Shown: in pieces, positions 25,942-34,534 of the stretch
Position numbering within the stretch: position 1 is the stretch's first letter
Layout of the letters: the number at the start of each line of letters is the position of its first letter
DNA from: Actinomyces timonensis DSM 23838
GTDB taxonomy: Bacteria > Actinomycetota > Actinomycetes > Actinomycetales > Actinomycetaceae
Assembly (NCBI RefSeq): GCF_000295095.1
Contig: NZ_JH806632.1
Coordinates: 215,219 to 279,218 of the forward strand
Reading direction: 5' to 3'
DNA: 64,000 nt
Program-made: the position numbers and the translations under genes
Notes under the pieces: generated by a model
What the model was told of the DNA's origin: nothing
Database searches by the model: none
The model's input: only the letters and a program-made list of their open reading frames with translations

Positions 25942-27486
25942 TCACGACTGGGAAGCGGGCTCCCCGAAGACTCGTCGCTCAGCGGCGTCCCAGGCCTCGG
26001 CGGCGTCGGGATCCGGCGCGTACTCCACGATCTCGGCGGAGGCGCGCACCAGGTCGCGCAACCGCGCCAACTCGCCGCTGATGAGGCCCGCGCCGCGGGC
26101 CGCGATGGCGATGCTCCCTAGCGCCGTCGCCTCGACGGGGCCCGCCGCGACGCGCAGGCCGGTGGCGTCGGCGGCCAACTGGCACAGGAGGCGGTTGCGC
26201 ACTCCCCCACCAACGATGTGCAGGACGCTCACCTGCTTGCCCGACAGCGCCACGGCCTGGCGCACCGCCCTCCGATAGGCCAGGGCGAGGGACTCGTTGA
26301 TGCATCGCGCGTACTCGCCGACCGTGCGGGGGCGCGGCTGGCCGGTCGAGCGGGCGGCGTCGTCGATGCGGGCGGCCATGTCCCCCGGGGCGAGGAAAGC
26401 GGGATCATCGAGGTCGACGACGGTGCGCAGCGGCTCGCTGGACTCGGCGGCGGCGTCGAGGTCGGTCAGGGAGACGTCGAGCCCCTGGCGGCCCCAGGTG
26501 CGCACGGCCTCGTTGAGCACCCACAGGCCCATGACGTTCTTGAGGTAGCGCACGCTCCCGTCGACACCGAGCTCGTTGGAGAAGTTGGCGCGACGGGAGG
26601 CCTCGGACAGCACGGGCCGCTCCAGCTCCAGACCCACATGCGACCAGGTGCCGCAGGACACGTAGGCGAAGTCCTCGCCCGTGGCGGGCACGGCGACTAC
26701 GGCGGAGGCGGTGTCGCGCGAGCCGACGGCGACCACGGGCGTGGGCGCGCCGTCGGGACCGAAGACCTCGAGGGCGTCGCGGCGCACGGGCCCGACGACG
26801 GTGCCCGCCTCGATCGTCTCGGGGAGCACGCCGACCAGGTCCAGGCCCAGTTCGGTGCGCAGGCGCTCGACGAGCGGGCGGGACCAGCTCCGCGTCCGCA
26901 CGTCCACGAGGCCGGTGGTCGAGGCGTTCGTGACCTCGGCGTACATCGCTCCGGTGAGCCAGCAGGTGATGAGGTCGGGCAGGAGGAGCAGGGTCCGGGA
27001 CGGCAGGCCGTTGCCGGGGGTGGGCAGGCCGCCGTCGAGCTTCTCGGCGAGGAGCTGGAAGACGGTGTTGAACTCCTGGACCTGCAGGCCGTTGATCCGG
27101 TAGAGCTCTCCCGCGGGGATGGCCGAGAAGAGGCGCTCGGGCATGCCCGTGGTGCGCTGGGAGTTGTAGGCGCTCACCATGCCGGCCGGCACGCCATTGC
27201 CGTTGACCAGGCCGTAGTCCACGCCCCAGGCGTCGACGCCGATGGCGGACAGGGGCCCGACGTCGCGCACCGCGGCGAGCAGTCCCTCGCGGATCTCGCC
27301 CCACAGGCGCAGGACGTCCCAGTAGAGGCGCTCGCCGGCGCGGGTGGGCAGTGGGACGGCGCTGTTGGTGAAGCGCCTGGTCTCAGTCAGGGTGATCCGC
27401 CCCTCGGCGATGGTGCCGACGATGACCCTCCCGGTGGACGGGCCCAGGTCGATGGCCCCGATGCGGATCGGCTGGCTGCTGCTCAT
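25942..27486 (-). CDS. rhaB: Rhamnulokinase (FGGY family)
   Basis: A 514-aa carbohydrate kinase that would phosphorylate L-rhamnulose with ATP. The first strand IGAIDLGPSTGRVIVG and the catalytic-region motif GVDAWGVDYGLV are typical of RhaB rather than xylulokinase or glycerol kinase, as is YNSQRTTGMPERLF. The C-terminal ATP-binding segment is LHIVGGGVRNRLLCQLAADA. The start MSSSQPIRI follows GGAGGAG by 4 nt. No other rhamnose genes are nearby, so it may be expressed alone or be an orphan of a larger set; a related sugar is possible. Confidence 0.87.
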   Translation of the reverse strand: MSSSQPIRIGAIDLGPSTGRVIVGTIAEGRITLTETRRFTNSAVPLPTRAGERLYWDVLRLWGEIREGLLAAVRDVGPLSAIGVDAWGVDYGLVNGNGVPAGMVSAYNSQRTTGMPERLFSAIPAGELYRINGLQVQEFNTVFQLLAEKLDGGLPTPGNGLPSRTLLLLPDLITCWLTGAMYAEVTNASTTGLVDVRTRSWSRPLVERLRTELGLDLVGVLPETIEAGTVVGPVRRDALEVFGPDGAPTPVVAVGSRDTASAVVAVPATGEDFAYVSCGTWSHVGLELERPVLSEASRRANFSNELGVDGSVRYLKNVMGLWVLNEAVRTWGRQGLDVSLTDLDAAAESSEPLRTVVDLDDPAFLAPGDMAARIDDAARSTGQPRPRTVGEYARCINESLALAYRRAVRQAVALSGKQVSVLHIVGGGVRNRLLCQLAADATGLRVAAGPVEATALGSIAIAARGAGLISGELARLRDLVRASAEIVEYAPDPDAAEAWDAAERRVFGEPASQS

Positions 27487-27786
27487 GTCTCCTCCTGCGC
27501 TTGGCGCCCCGGGAGGCGTCGGCTCTGCCGCCCGCTCGGCGCGCATCGCTCAAGGTACCCCGACGCCGGCCCCGCCGTCCTGGGACCCGCCCCGCTCCCT
27601 TCGCGCGAGACCGGTCGACATCAGGATCGAAACCGGTTCCGAGCAGCGACGACGGACAGTTTTCCACAGATCCGCCCGACCCCCTGGCACGGCGCCGCCT
27701 GGGGTGCGAGGCTGATCCCGGCCGCCCCGCCCATGACCGGCTCACCGGTTCCCCGTTCCCATGGCGGCCGTGAGGAGAGCATCGCC
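27487..27786. other. Intergenic region between divergent rhaB and a ThiF-like gene
   Basis: Three hundred bases with no supported gene. At 27608-27637 it has the motif GAGACCGGTC and ATCAGGATCGAAACCGG shared with 3706-3735, here about 120-150 bases upstream of rhaB. Each copy has two ACCGG/CCGGT boxes. It could be a regulator site or a relic of a mobile-element end. Both divergent promoters should lie here. Confidence 0.4.
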
Positions 27787-28728
27787 ATGCGCCTGCGCGG
27801 AGCGTCCCCCGTCCTGTGGCGGGGCCCCGGAGAGTGCCAGATCGGGGCCGAGTCGGGCAACGCCGTCGTCCTGACGGGGATGAGCACGGCGGAGCAGCGG
27901 CTCATCGACAGCCTCGACCAGGGTGTTGACCGGGTGTCGTTGTCCCGCTCGGCGAGGCTCGCCGACCTGCCGCTGCGCCGGGCCAACGAGCTCGTGGTGA
28001 TGCTGCGCGAGGGCGGCATGCTCCGCGAGGGCCCGCTGCCGAGCGGGGAGCGCGAGGCGGACGACCTCCTGTACTGGGAGCGCCTGCGCTCACCCGGCGG
28101 AGCCACGGCCCGCGCCCGCCGCCTGGGCGAGGCGCGGCTGGCGGTCCTGGGCGGCCCCATCGGGGGCTCGCCCGGGGTGATCGCCCGCGAGGCGCTCCTC
28201 CTCCTCGCCGAGGCCGGGGTGGGCACGCTCCTGGCAGAGGACCCGTCCCTCGACGCCGCCGTGGCCGAGTCCTTCCCGACGACGGCTCGCCGGGCCCCGC
28301 TGCGCGCCATCCCCGACCTCCTGCTGACCATCGAGCCGCATCTCATCGACCCGGTGCGGGCGAGGAGCCTGGCGCGGGCGGAGGCCCCGCATCTGCCGGT
28401 GGTGGTGCGGGAGGTGAGCGTGCGCGTCGGCCCGCTCCTGGAGCCCGGAAGGGCCCTGTGCGCGGCCTGCCTCGACCTGTACGAGCGGGACGCCGACCCG
28501 AGTTGGCCGGCGGTGGCCACGCAGGAGCGGGGCCTGCCCGCGCCGCGTATCGAGCGGCTGCTCGTCCATCAGGCAGCGGGGCTCGTGGCGAGGACGGTTC
28601 TGGAGGTGCTCACCGATGGGCGGGAGGCGTGGCGCGGCCGCAGCCTGGAGGTCTCGGGGATCGAGCCTCTGGGCGTGGAGCGGCAGTGGCAGGCGCATCC
28701 AGAGTGCGCCTGCGCGGCGCTGGAATAG
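27787..28728 (+). CDS. ThiF/E1-like protein (TOMM cyclodehydratase-related)
   Basis: A 313-aa protein. The N-terminal half has a winged-helix-like region, followed by a degenerate nucleotide-binding segment LAVLGGPIGGSPGVIAREAL similar to E1/ThiF folds. Cysteines in ALCAACLDLYERD and at the end in HPECACAALE could form a zinc site, as in ThiF-like leader-binding proteins. Such genes sit beside uvrD2 in other actinobacteria and are not proven to make peptides; no precursor is visible here. GAGGAG precedes the ATG. Confidence 0.6.
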   Translation: MRLRGASPVLWRGPGECQIGAESGNAVVLTGMSTAEQRLIDSLDQGVDRVSLSRSARLADLPLRRANELVVMLREGGMLREGPLPSGEREADDLLYWERLRSPGGATARARRLGEARLAVLGGPIGGSPGVIAREALLLLAEAGVGTLLAEDPSLDAAVAESFPTTARRAPLRAIPDLLLTIEPHLIDPVRARSLARAEAPHLPVVVREVSVRVGPLLEPGRALCAACLDLYERDADPSWPAVATQERGLPAPRIERLLVHQAAGLVARTVLEVLTDGREAWRGRSLEVSGIEPLGVERQWQAHPECACAALE

Positions 28729-28771
28729 CGGGAATGCGGCGATAGAGGCGCCGGGCGACGGCGGGCGCGCC

Positions 28772-30886
28772 CTACCCGGCCTGCTCGCGGACGATGGCGA
28801 GAACGGCCTCGGAGTAGGCCCCGATCTTGACCGGCCCGACGCCCCGGATGAGGGCGAGCTGCTGGCGGGTGGCCGGTTTGACGACGGCGATGGAGCGCAG
28901 CGTCGTGTCCGCGAAGACGGTGTAGGCGGGCACGGAGCGGCCCTTGGCCTCCTCGGCCCGCCAGGCGCGCAGCGCCTCGAACAGGGCGATGGTGGCCGGG
29001 TCGTTCTCCTGCTCGAAGAGGGCGGCGGCCTCCTTGGCGCGGGCCCGCGGCGAGGCCCCGCCGCTCCCCCGGCGGCGAGCGCCGGCCCCCTCGGAGCCGG
29101 CGTCGGTGGGCCAGATCCCGTCGAGGAAGCGGGAGTGGCGGCGGGAGGCGCGGCCCCCGGGGTGGCGGGCGCGGGCGTAGGAGATGAGGAGGTGCTCGCG
29201 GGCGCGGGTGACCCCCACGTAGAGCAGGCGCCGCTCCTCCTCCAGGGCGGCGGGTCCCTCGGCCAGGGAGATCGGCAGGAGCCCCTCGCAGGCGCCGATG
29301 AGGAGGACCGCGTCCCATTCCAGGCCCTTGGCGGCATGGAGGGAGGACAGGGTGACGCCGTCGACCGTGGGGGCGTTCTGGGCCTCGGCGCGCTCGGTGA
29401 GCTCGGTGATGAGGGTGTCGAGGCTGGAGCCGGGGCGGGGGGCGAGCTCGTCGGCCAGCGAGACGATGGCGTTGAGGGAGTCCCAGCGCTCGCGCTGGGC
29501 GCCGCGGGCGGCGGGGGGCTGCTCGGCCCAGCCCTCGCCGGCGAGGATCTCCCGGGCGTCGCGGGCGACGTCCCCGGTGAGGGTGGCGGCCTCGGTGCGG
29601 GCGGCGCCGCGCAGCAGCACCATGGCCCGCTTGACCTCCTCGCGCTCGAAGAAGCGCTCGCCTCCGCGCACGAGGTAGCCGATGCCGGCGGAGGCCAGGG
29701 CCTGCTCGACGGCCTCGGACTGGGAGTTGGTGCGGTACAGGACGGCGATCTCAGACAGAGGCACGCCGGCGGCGGTGAGCCGCCCCACCTGCTCGACGAC
29801 GCCGGCGGCCTCGGCGGCGTCGTCCTCGTAGGCCTCGAAGCGGACGGCGGGCCCGCTGGGGCGCTGGGCGACGAGCTCGACGGCGCCGGCGGGCAGGCGC
29901 AGTGCCCCGCCGCCGCACCGCGAGCGGGCGAGCACTCGGTTGGCCAGGGAGACGACCTGCGGGGTGGAGCGGTAGTCGCGGTTGAGGCGGATGACGCGGG
30001 CGCCGTCGTACCGGGAGGCGAAGCCGGTGAGGAAGTCCGGGGTGGCGCCGGCGAAGGAGTAGATGGTCTGGGAGACGTCCCCCACCACGCACAGCTGGCG
30101 GCGCCGCCCGAGCCAGAGATCCAGCAGGCGCTGCTGGATCGGGGAGACGTCCTGGTACTCGTCGACGACGAAGTGCTTGTACTGGCTCCTCACGCGGGCG
30201 GCGATATCCTCCCTCTCGGCGAGGATGCCGGCGAGGATGAGCAGGACGTCCTCGAAGTCGATGACGCCGCGCTCGCTCTTGGCCTCCTCGTAGAGGTGGA
30301 GGACGGAGGCGATGGTGCCGGCGTCGAGCCCGGCGGCGCTGCGGCCGCGCGCGGTGGCGGCCTGGGCGTAGTCCTCGGGGAGGGTGTTGGTGACCTTGGC
30401 CCATTCGATCTCCGCGGCGAGGTCCCGGATGAGGGCGCGGTCCGTGCCCAGGCCGAGGCGGGAGGCGGCGGCAGCGATGAGGGGGGCCTTGCCGGGCTGG
30501 AGCGGGAGGATCTGCCCGCCGATGGCGCTGGGCCAGAAGTAGCGGAGCTGGCTGAGGGCGGCGGAGTGGAAGGTGCGGGCCTGGGCCCCCTCGATGCCCA
30601 GGCCCCGCAGGCGGCCGCGCAGCTCGCCCGCGGCCTTCTTGGTGAAGGTGAGGGCGAGGAGCTGGTGGGGGTGGTAGGCGCCGACGGCGACGCCGTGGGC
30701 GATGCGGTAGGTGATGGCGCGGGTCTTGCCGGTGCCAGCGCCGGCGAGCACGCACAGGGCCCCCTCCAGGTGCTCGGCGACGGCGCGCTGGTCCGGGTCG
30801 AGGGCGTCGAGCAGCTGGGCGGGGCTCAGCGGCCGCCCGGCCTGGACGGGGCCGGGGGCGTCGGGGGCGTGGCTGGGCTTGCTCAT
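28772..30886 (-). CDS. uvrD2: ATP-dependent DNA helicase UvrD2
   Basis: A 704-aa superfamily I 3'-5' helicase. Motif I is LAGAGTGKT, motif II VVDEYQDVSP, motif III VVGDVSQTIYSFAGA, motif IV LNRDYRST and motif VI YVGVTRARE, all intact. A C-terminal HRDC domain (QLALIRGVGPVKIGAYSEAV) follows a charged linker; the fused HRDC is characteristic of actinobacterial UvrD2. It acts in DNA repair and replication restart. The start MSKPSH lies 7 nt after a CAGGCT box. Confidence 0.92.
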   Translation of the reverse strand: MSKPSHAPDAPGPVQAGRPLSPAQLLDALDPDQRAVAEHLEGALCVLAGAGTGKTRAITYRIAHGVAVGAYHPHQLLALTFTKKAAGELRGRLRGLGIEGAQARTFHSAALSQLRYFWPSAIGGQILPLQPGKAPLIAAAASRLGLGTDRALIRDLAAEIEWAKVTNTLPEDYAQAATARGRSAAGLDAGTIASVLHLYEEAKSERGVIDFEDVLLILAGILAEREDIAARVRSQYKHFVVDEYQDVSPIQQRLLDLWLGRRRQLCVVGDVSQTIYSFAGATPDFLTGFASRYDGARVIRLNRDYRSTPQVVSLANRVLARSRCGGGALRLPAGAVELVAQRPSGPAVRFEAYEDDAAEAAGVVEQVGRLTAAGVPLSEIAVLYRTNSQSEAVEQALASAGIGYLVRGGERFFEREEVKRAMVLLRGAARTEAATLTGDVARDAREILAGEGWAEQPPAARGAQRERWDSLNAIVSLADELAPRPGSSLDTLITELTERAEAQNAPTVDGVTLSSLHAAKGLEWDAVLLIGACEGLLPISLAEGPAALEEERRLLYVGVTRAREHLLISYARARHPGGRASRRHSRFLDGIWPTDAGSEGAGARRRGSGGASPRARAKEAAALFEQENDPATIALFEALRAWRAEEAKGRSVPAYTVFADTTLRSIAVVKPATRQQLALIRGVGPVKIGAYSEAVLAIVREQAG

Positions 30887-30950
30887 CGGTCACAGCCTGC
30901 CACGGCCCACTGACACATTCCGACGGCGCTTATCGCGATCCGCTCATCGC

Positions 30951-32162
30951 TCACGATCGCTGGGGCGCGCCCGGGCGCCGGCGCTCCTCGGCGTTCCGCG
31001 CGGGCGCCTCGGGCAGCTCCCCGCCGTACCAGTCGTCGATGAGCAGGCGGGCGATGGAGGTGGGGCCGGGCAGGATGACGTCGCCCGCCGCGACGGCTCC
31101 CGCGAGCTCGTCGCGCGACAGGATGACGGCGTCGGTGACCTCCTCGCCGTCGGGGCGCGCGAGGGGATGTCCGGGGGCGAGTCGGGCGCGGTAGCCGAGC
31201 ATGAGGGAGCGGGGGAAGGGCCAGGGCTGGGTGGCGACGTGCTCGACCGCCTCGACCCGCAGCCCGATCTCCTCGGCGACCTCGCGGGCGACGGCGGACT
31301 CGGCGGACTCCCCCGCCTCGACGAATCCGGCGACGGTGGAGTAGCGCCGGGGCGGCCAGGTGGCGCCGTGGACGAGGACGATGCGGTCGCGCTCGTCGGT
31401 GACAGCCATGATGACGGCTGGGTCGGTGCGGGGGAAGGAGATGGCACCGCAGCCGCCGGGGCGCGGGCAGCAGCGGGCCCATCCGGCCTGGCAGGGCTCG
31501 GTGCGCGACCCGCAGGCGGCGCAGTAGGGGGCGCAGGCGTGCCAGGCGGCCAGGGCGACGGCGGCGGTGGCGAGCCCGGCGTCGTGGGCGTCGAGGGCGG
31601 CGCCGACGGCGCGCAGCGCGGAGAGCGGGTTCGCCTCGAGGATCCGCTCGAGGTCGGCGTGAGGGCGCCGGGCCCCCTCGGCGTCCTGGGGCTCTGCGGG
31701 AGAGGCCCCAGGGGCGCCGGGCGCGCCGTCGGGGACGACGGCGGCGATCCAGCTGACGCCGTCGCCATCCGCCTGCTCGCCCGCGGGCTTCTCCCCCTCC
31801 CCCGGCGCGCCGCCGCGCGGGGAGCGGCCGAGGTAGATGAGGAGGAGGTCGGTCAGGTCGACGTCGGTGGCGCGCAGGTCCGCCAGGCGCAGGTCCTCGG
31901 GCGCGGCCTCGAAGGGGGTCAGGCCGTCGAGGGGGAGGTCGGGGCGCACGGCGGGGGCCGCGAGCGCGACGCGCCCCCGGGCGTCGGCGAGGAGCAGGCG
32001 GGTGGCGGGGTCTGCGGCGAGGCGCTCCAGCAGGTCTGGCTCGCTGCGGCGCGCGGCGTCCCGATCGGTCTGGCTGCGCGACAGCATGGGCTGGGCGGGC
32101 GTGCCGGGGCGCGCTCCTGGCGACGGGGCGGCGGGGCTCGGCGCGCTGGGGGAATCTGACAT
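30951..32162 (-). CDS. nudC: NADH pyrophosphatase NudC (Nudix hydrolase)
   Basis: A 403-aa enzyme that hydrolyses NADH or the NAD cap of RNA to NMN and AMP. A zinc ribbon (CAACGSRTEPCQAG, then CCPRPGGCG) precedes ISFPRTDPAVIM and the Nudix box, GFVEAGESAESAVAREVAEE with IGL; the NudC-specific QPWPFPRSLMLGYRA follows it. The N-terminal 100 residues are longer and more variable than in E. coli. The start MSDSPSAPS is preceded by CAAGGT (7 nt) and by a perfect 19-bp palindrome. It lies directly behind a truncated SorC-type gene, whose frame runs into it. Confidence 0.9.
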   Translation of the reverse strand: MSDSPSAPSPAAPSPGARPGTPAQPMLSRSQTDRDAARRSEPDLLERLAADPATRLLLADARGRVALAAPAVRPDLPLDGLTPFEAAPEDLRLADLRATDVDLTDLLLIYLGRSPRGGAPGEGEKPAGEQADGDGVSWIAAVVPDGAPGAPGASPAEPQDAEGARRPHADLERILEANPLSALRAVGAALDAHDAGLATAAVALAAWHACAPYCAACGSRTEPCQAGWARCCPRPGGCGAISFPRTDPAVIMAVTDERDRIVLVHGATWPPRRYSTVAGFVEAGESAESAVAREVAEEIGLRVEAVEHVATQPWPFPRSLMLGYRARLAPGHPLARPDGEEVTDAVILSRDELAGAVAAGDVILPGPTSIARLLIDDWYGGELPEAPARNAEERRRPGAPQRS

Positions 32163-32180
32163 GGCGCCCACCTTGCACCC

Positions 32181-32199
32181 TGGCCAGGGTCCCTGGCCA
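32181..32199. promoter_or_regulatory. Perfect 19-bp palindrome upstream of nudC
   Basis: TGGCCAGGG, one base, CCCTGGCCA: both arms match perfectly. It lies 18-37 bases before the nudC start, between a possible -10 (CAAGGT) and the -35 region, and exactly where similarity to SorC proteins ends. It could be an operator or a small terminator hairpin. Confidence 0.6.
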
Positions 32200-32823
32200 G
32201 CGGGCGCTGCGGGCGAGACCGAGGACGCAGCGGACGTCGGGGTCGCGGTGGATGGCGTTGCGCTCGCGCACGGTGGGAACGATGAGCGGAGCGTCGAGGG
32301 CGTGAAGGTGGGCGCCGAGGGCCTGGGAGAAGCGGCGCACGCCGATGTCCTCGTAGGCGGCCTGGTCGGGGCGGATGAGGGCGCGGGCCATCTGGACGAC
32401 GTCGAGGTCGTGGTGGGCGGTGGTGGGCAGGTGCCCGGCGAGCTCGGCGATGGTGCGCGATCCGATGGTGGCGATGCGGTCGCCGTCACGCACGAGCTCG
32501 GCCAGGAGCGCGGCGCCCTCGTGGCCGAGGGCCTGCCTCAACGGGGCCGGCCCGGCGCCGGCGGGGCTGACAAGGCGCACGTCGAGCAGGCAGAAGCGCT
32601 CGATGAGGGTGTCGAGGAGGCGGGGGTCGCGCTCGCGCGGGTCGTAGACCTCGATGCGCACGAAGCCGCGATGCTCGGCGTGGGCGAGGAGCTTGGAGAC
32701 GGTGGAGCGCGAGACGTGGAGGCGCTCGGCGACCTCGCGCTGGGCCAGGCCGGAGTAGTAGAGCTTGGCGGCGTCGAGCGCCTGGGCGTCCTTGGGAGTG
32801 AGCCCGGGGTCGTCGTGCTCCAT
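32199..32823 (-). pseudogene. Truncated SorC-family (sugar-binding) transcriptional regulator
   Basis: The start is well marked (GAGGAGGGACGGC before ATG). The protein has a SorC helix-turn-helix (YYSGLAQREVAERLHVSRST, then VSKLLAHAEHRGFVRIEV) and the first half of the sugar-binding domain, through DGDRIATIGSRTIAELAGHL and VRCVLGLARSA. Family members continue with A-D-V-A-L-V-G-I-G and reach about 320 aa; here similarity stops at about residue 208, at the 19-bp palindrome. The frame stays open across nudC in another reading frame, giving Arg/Pro-rich nonsense, so the native stop and C-terminal half were lost. DNA binding may persist, but effector response probably does not. Confidence 0.7.
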
Positions 32824-32945
32824 GCCGTCCCTCCTCTCCTCTGCGTCATGGCGGGCCGCGGCTGTGGGATTGGCGCATGGTATCGGGGGAATCGCGGGGC
32901 GCGTGGGAGATCCGGCCAGGAGGCGCTCCTCTATAGGGTGCGCTC

Positions 32946-34325
32946 ATGCGGACGTACCTCGATCATGCGGCGACGGCGCCCCTGCGCCCGGAGGTGGCTG
33001 AGCAGGTGGCGCGGGATGTGGCGGAGATGGCCGGGATTGCCGAGATGGTCGGCACTGCGGGGTCAACGGGTCCGGCTGACGGCCGGGCTGGGGCGGTGGG
33101 GGCGCTGGCGAATCCGGCGGCGCTGCATGGCTCGGGGCGCCGGGCGGCGGGGCTGCTGGCGCGGGCGCGCGCCCGGATCGCGGCGGCGCTGGGCGTGGAC
33201 GCCCACGAGGTCATCCTCACCTCCGGCGGGACGGAGGCCGACGGGCTCGTGGTGGCGGGCCGCGCGCTGGCGGTGCCGGGCGGGCCGCTGGCGGTCTCGG
33301 CGGTGGAGCATCCGGCGGTTCTGGACTCGGCGCGGACGGCGCAGGCGCGCCTGGGCGCGCGGCTGCGGGTGCTGGAGGTCGACGGCGCGGGGCTCGTGCG
33401 CCCCGAGACGGTGGCGGCGGCGGTGCGCGAGGCCCGGGAGGCTGGGGCTGGCGCGGCCGGAGTCGGCAGGGGCGAGAAGGGTGTTTCGGCGTCGAGCCCT
33501 GTGGCGCTCGTGAGCGTCATGGCGGCGAACAATGAGACGGGCGCGGTGCAGGACCTGGCGGGGATCGTGGAGGCGGTGCGCGACGCGAGCGGGACGCGGC
33601 GCCCGGGGCAGCCGGGGTACGTGCCGGTGCATGCGGACGCGGTGGCCGCCGTCGGGAGGGTGCCGCTGGATATCCATGGCTGGGGCCTGGACGCGGTGAG
33701 TATCTCGGGGCACAAGCTGGGCGCGCCGGTGGGCGTGGGCGCGCTGGTGGCGCGGCGCGATCTGGAGCTGGTGGCGCCGATGGGCGGGGGCCGCCAGGAG
33801 CGGGGGCTGCGCTCGGGCACGCAGGATGTCGTGGGGGCGCGGGCGCTGGCCCTGGCCCTGGAGCTGGCGGTGGCGGAGCGCGAGTCTGAGGCGGCGCGCT
33901 TGGAGGCGCTGCGGGAGCGGTTGCTGGCGGGAGCGCTGGCGATCCCGGGGGCGCATGCGACGCTGCCGGGGTCAGCGCCGCATCTGCCGGGGACGGCGCA
34001 TCTGTGGTTCGACGGCGTCAGCGCGGAGGCACTGCTCATGGCCCTGGATATGGCGGGGATCGACGCCTCGGCGGGCTCGGCCTGCCATGCGGGCGTGAGC
34101 GGCCCGAGCCATGTGCTGGAGGCGATGGGCCTGGGCGAGGAGGCGGCGCGGGGGACCCTGCGCTGCTCCATGGGCGCGGGGACGTCCGCCGACGACGTCG
34201 AGCGCCTGCTCGCGGCCCTGCCCTCCGCGGTGGAGACCGCGCGGCGGGCGCGCACAGGTCGCATGGCTACTGCGGGAACAGATTCAGCGGCGCTGACTGA
34301 GACCACTGCTCGTGGACAGTCGTGA
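32946..34325 (+). CDS. Cysteine desulfurase, NifS/IscS-like
   Basis: A 459-aa PLP enzyme that moves sulfur from cysteine to an acceptor; in actinobacteria this form usually supplies MnmA for tRNA 2-thiouridine. It has the opening YLDHAATAPL, the PLP Lys in VSISGHKLGAPVG and the catalytic Cys in ASAGSACHAGVSGPS. A Gly/Ala-rich insertion is present near residues 35-50. TAGGGT lies 6 nt before ATG, suggesting leaderless transcription. The last four codons and stop lie inside the flank of the first small-peptide cassette, so the C-terminus may have been replaced. mnmA is found 14.5 kb downstream, beyond the CRISPR island. Confidence 0.9.
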   Translation: MRTYLDHAATAPLRPEVAEQVARDVAEMAGIAEMVGTAGSTGPADGRAGAVGALANPAALHGSGRRAAGLLARARARIAAALGVDAHEVILTSGGTEADGLVVAGRALAVPGGPLAVSAVEHPAVLDSARTAQARLGARLRVLEVDGAGLVRPETVAAAVREAREAGAGAAGVGRGEKGVSASSPVALVSVMAANNETGAVQDLAGIVEAVRDASGTRRPGQPGYVPVHADAVAAVGRVPLDIHGWGLDAVSISGHKLGAPVGVGALVARRDLELVAPMGGGRQERGLRSGTQDVVGARALALALELAVAERESEAARLEALRERLLAGALAIPGAHATLPGSAPHLPGTAHLWFDGVSAEALLMALDMAGIDASAGSACHAGVSGPSHVLEAMGLGEEAARGTLRCSMGAGTSADDVERLLAALPSAVETARRARTGRMATAGTDSAALTETTARGQS

Positions 34326-34341
34326 GCGTGTGGGGCACAAT
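34313..34341 (+). promoter_or_regulatory. Predicted antisense-RNA promoter, cassette 1
   Basis: TGGACA (34313-34318), 17 bases, CACAAT (34336-34341). It points into the small gene on the opposite strand; the first transcribed bases would form the hairpin 34345-34378. The -35 box overlaps the last codons of the cysteine desulfurase gene. The same two boxes with identical 17-base spacing occur in all three cassettes. Confidence 0.6.
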
Positions 34342-34344
34342 GGT

Positions 34345-34378
34345 GGGGACCCACCCGGTTGCCGTCGGATGGGTCCCC
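34345..34378. ncRNA. Conserved hairpin at the predicted 5' end of antisense RNA, cassette 1
   Basis: GGGGACCCACCCG (34345-34357) pairs with CGGATGGGTCCCC (34366-34378) around 8 bases. On the plus strand it would be the 5' hairpin of an RNA from the promoter at 34313-34341; on the minus strand it would end the small mRNA. The stem is kept in all three cassettes. One pair is exchanged in copy 3 (C-G against G-C). The full RNA extent is unknown. Confidence 0.5.
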
Positions 34379-34390
34379 GAGGCCGATGGA

Positions 34391-34528
34391 TCAGTTGAAC
34401 CACCTGCCGAGGGCATCCACAAGGACACCGACGGCCCGGATCAGGCGAGCGATAGAGTTGATGGCTTCGCTCACCTGCCGGGCCGTTTCCTTGTCCTTGC
34501 GGACGTGGAGGCCTCTCGGCTTGGCCAT
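34391..34528 (-). CDS. 45-aa amphipathic peptide, toxin candidate, copy 1
   Basis: The peptide begins MAKPRGLHVRKDKETARQ (basic, polar) and ends LIRAVGVLVDALGRWFN, an amphipathic helix with Leu/Ile/Val on one face. Length and pattern recall membrane-acting type I toxins such as TisB; this is an analogy, not a detected homology. AGGAGGTGA, a near-perfect Shine-Dalgarno, lies 7 nt before ATG 34528. In the mRNA it can be masked by CACCTCCTCCC at 34585-34595. A second copy follows 287 bases away with 45 codons and the same flanks; a third, truncated copy lies at 47854-47973. An in-frame ATG at 34573 is less likely to be used. Confidence 0.65.
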   Translation of the reverse strand: MAKPRGLHVRKDKETARQVSEAINSIARLIRAVGVLVDALGRWFN

Positions 34529-34534
34529 GACCCT

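Noticed and set aside
27787-28728. A thiazole/oxazole-modified peptide (TOMM) cluster
   Set aside because: The ThiF-like gene stands alone with uvrD2; no YcaO protein, dehydrogenase or precursor peptide is nearby.
30883-32823. A 646-codon minus-strand frame starting as a SorC regulator
   Set aside because: Only the first 208 residues look like a protein; the rest is an Arg/Pro-rich out-of-frame reading of nudC.
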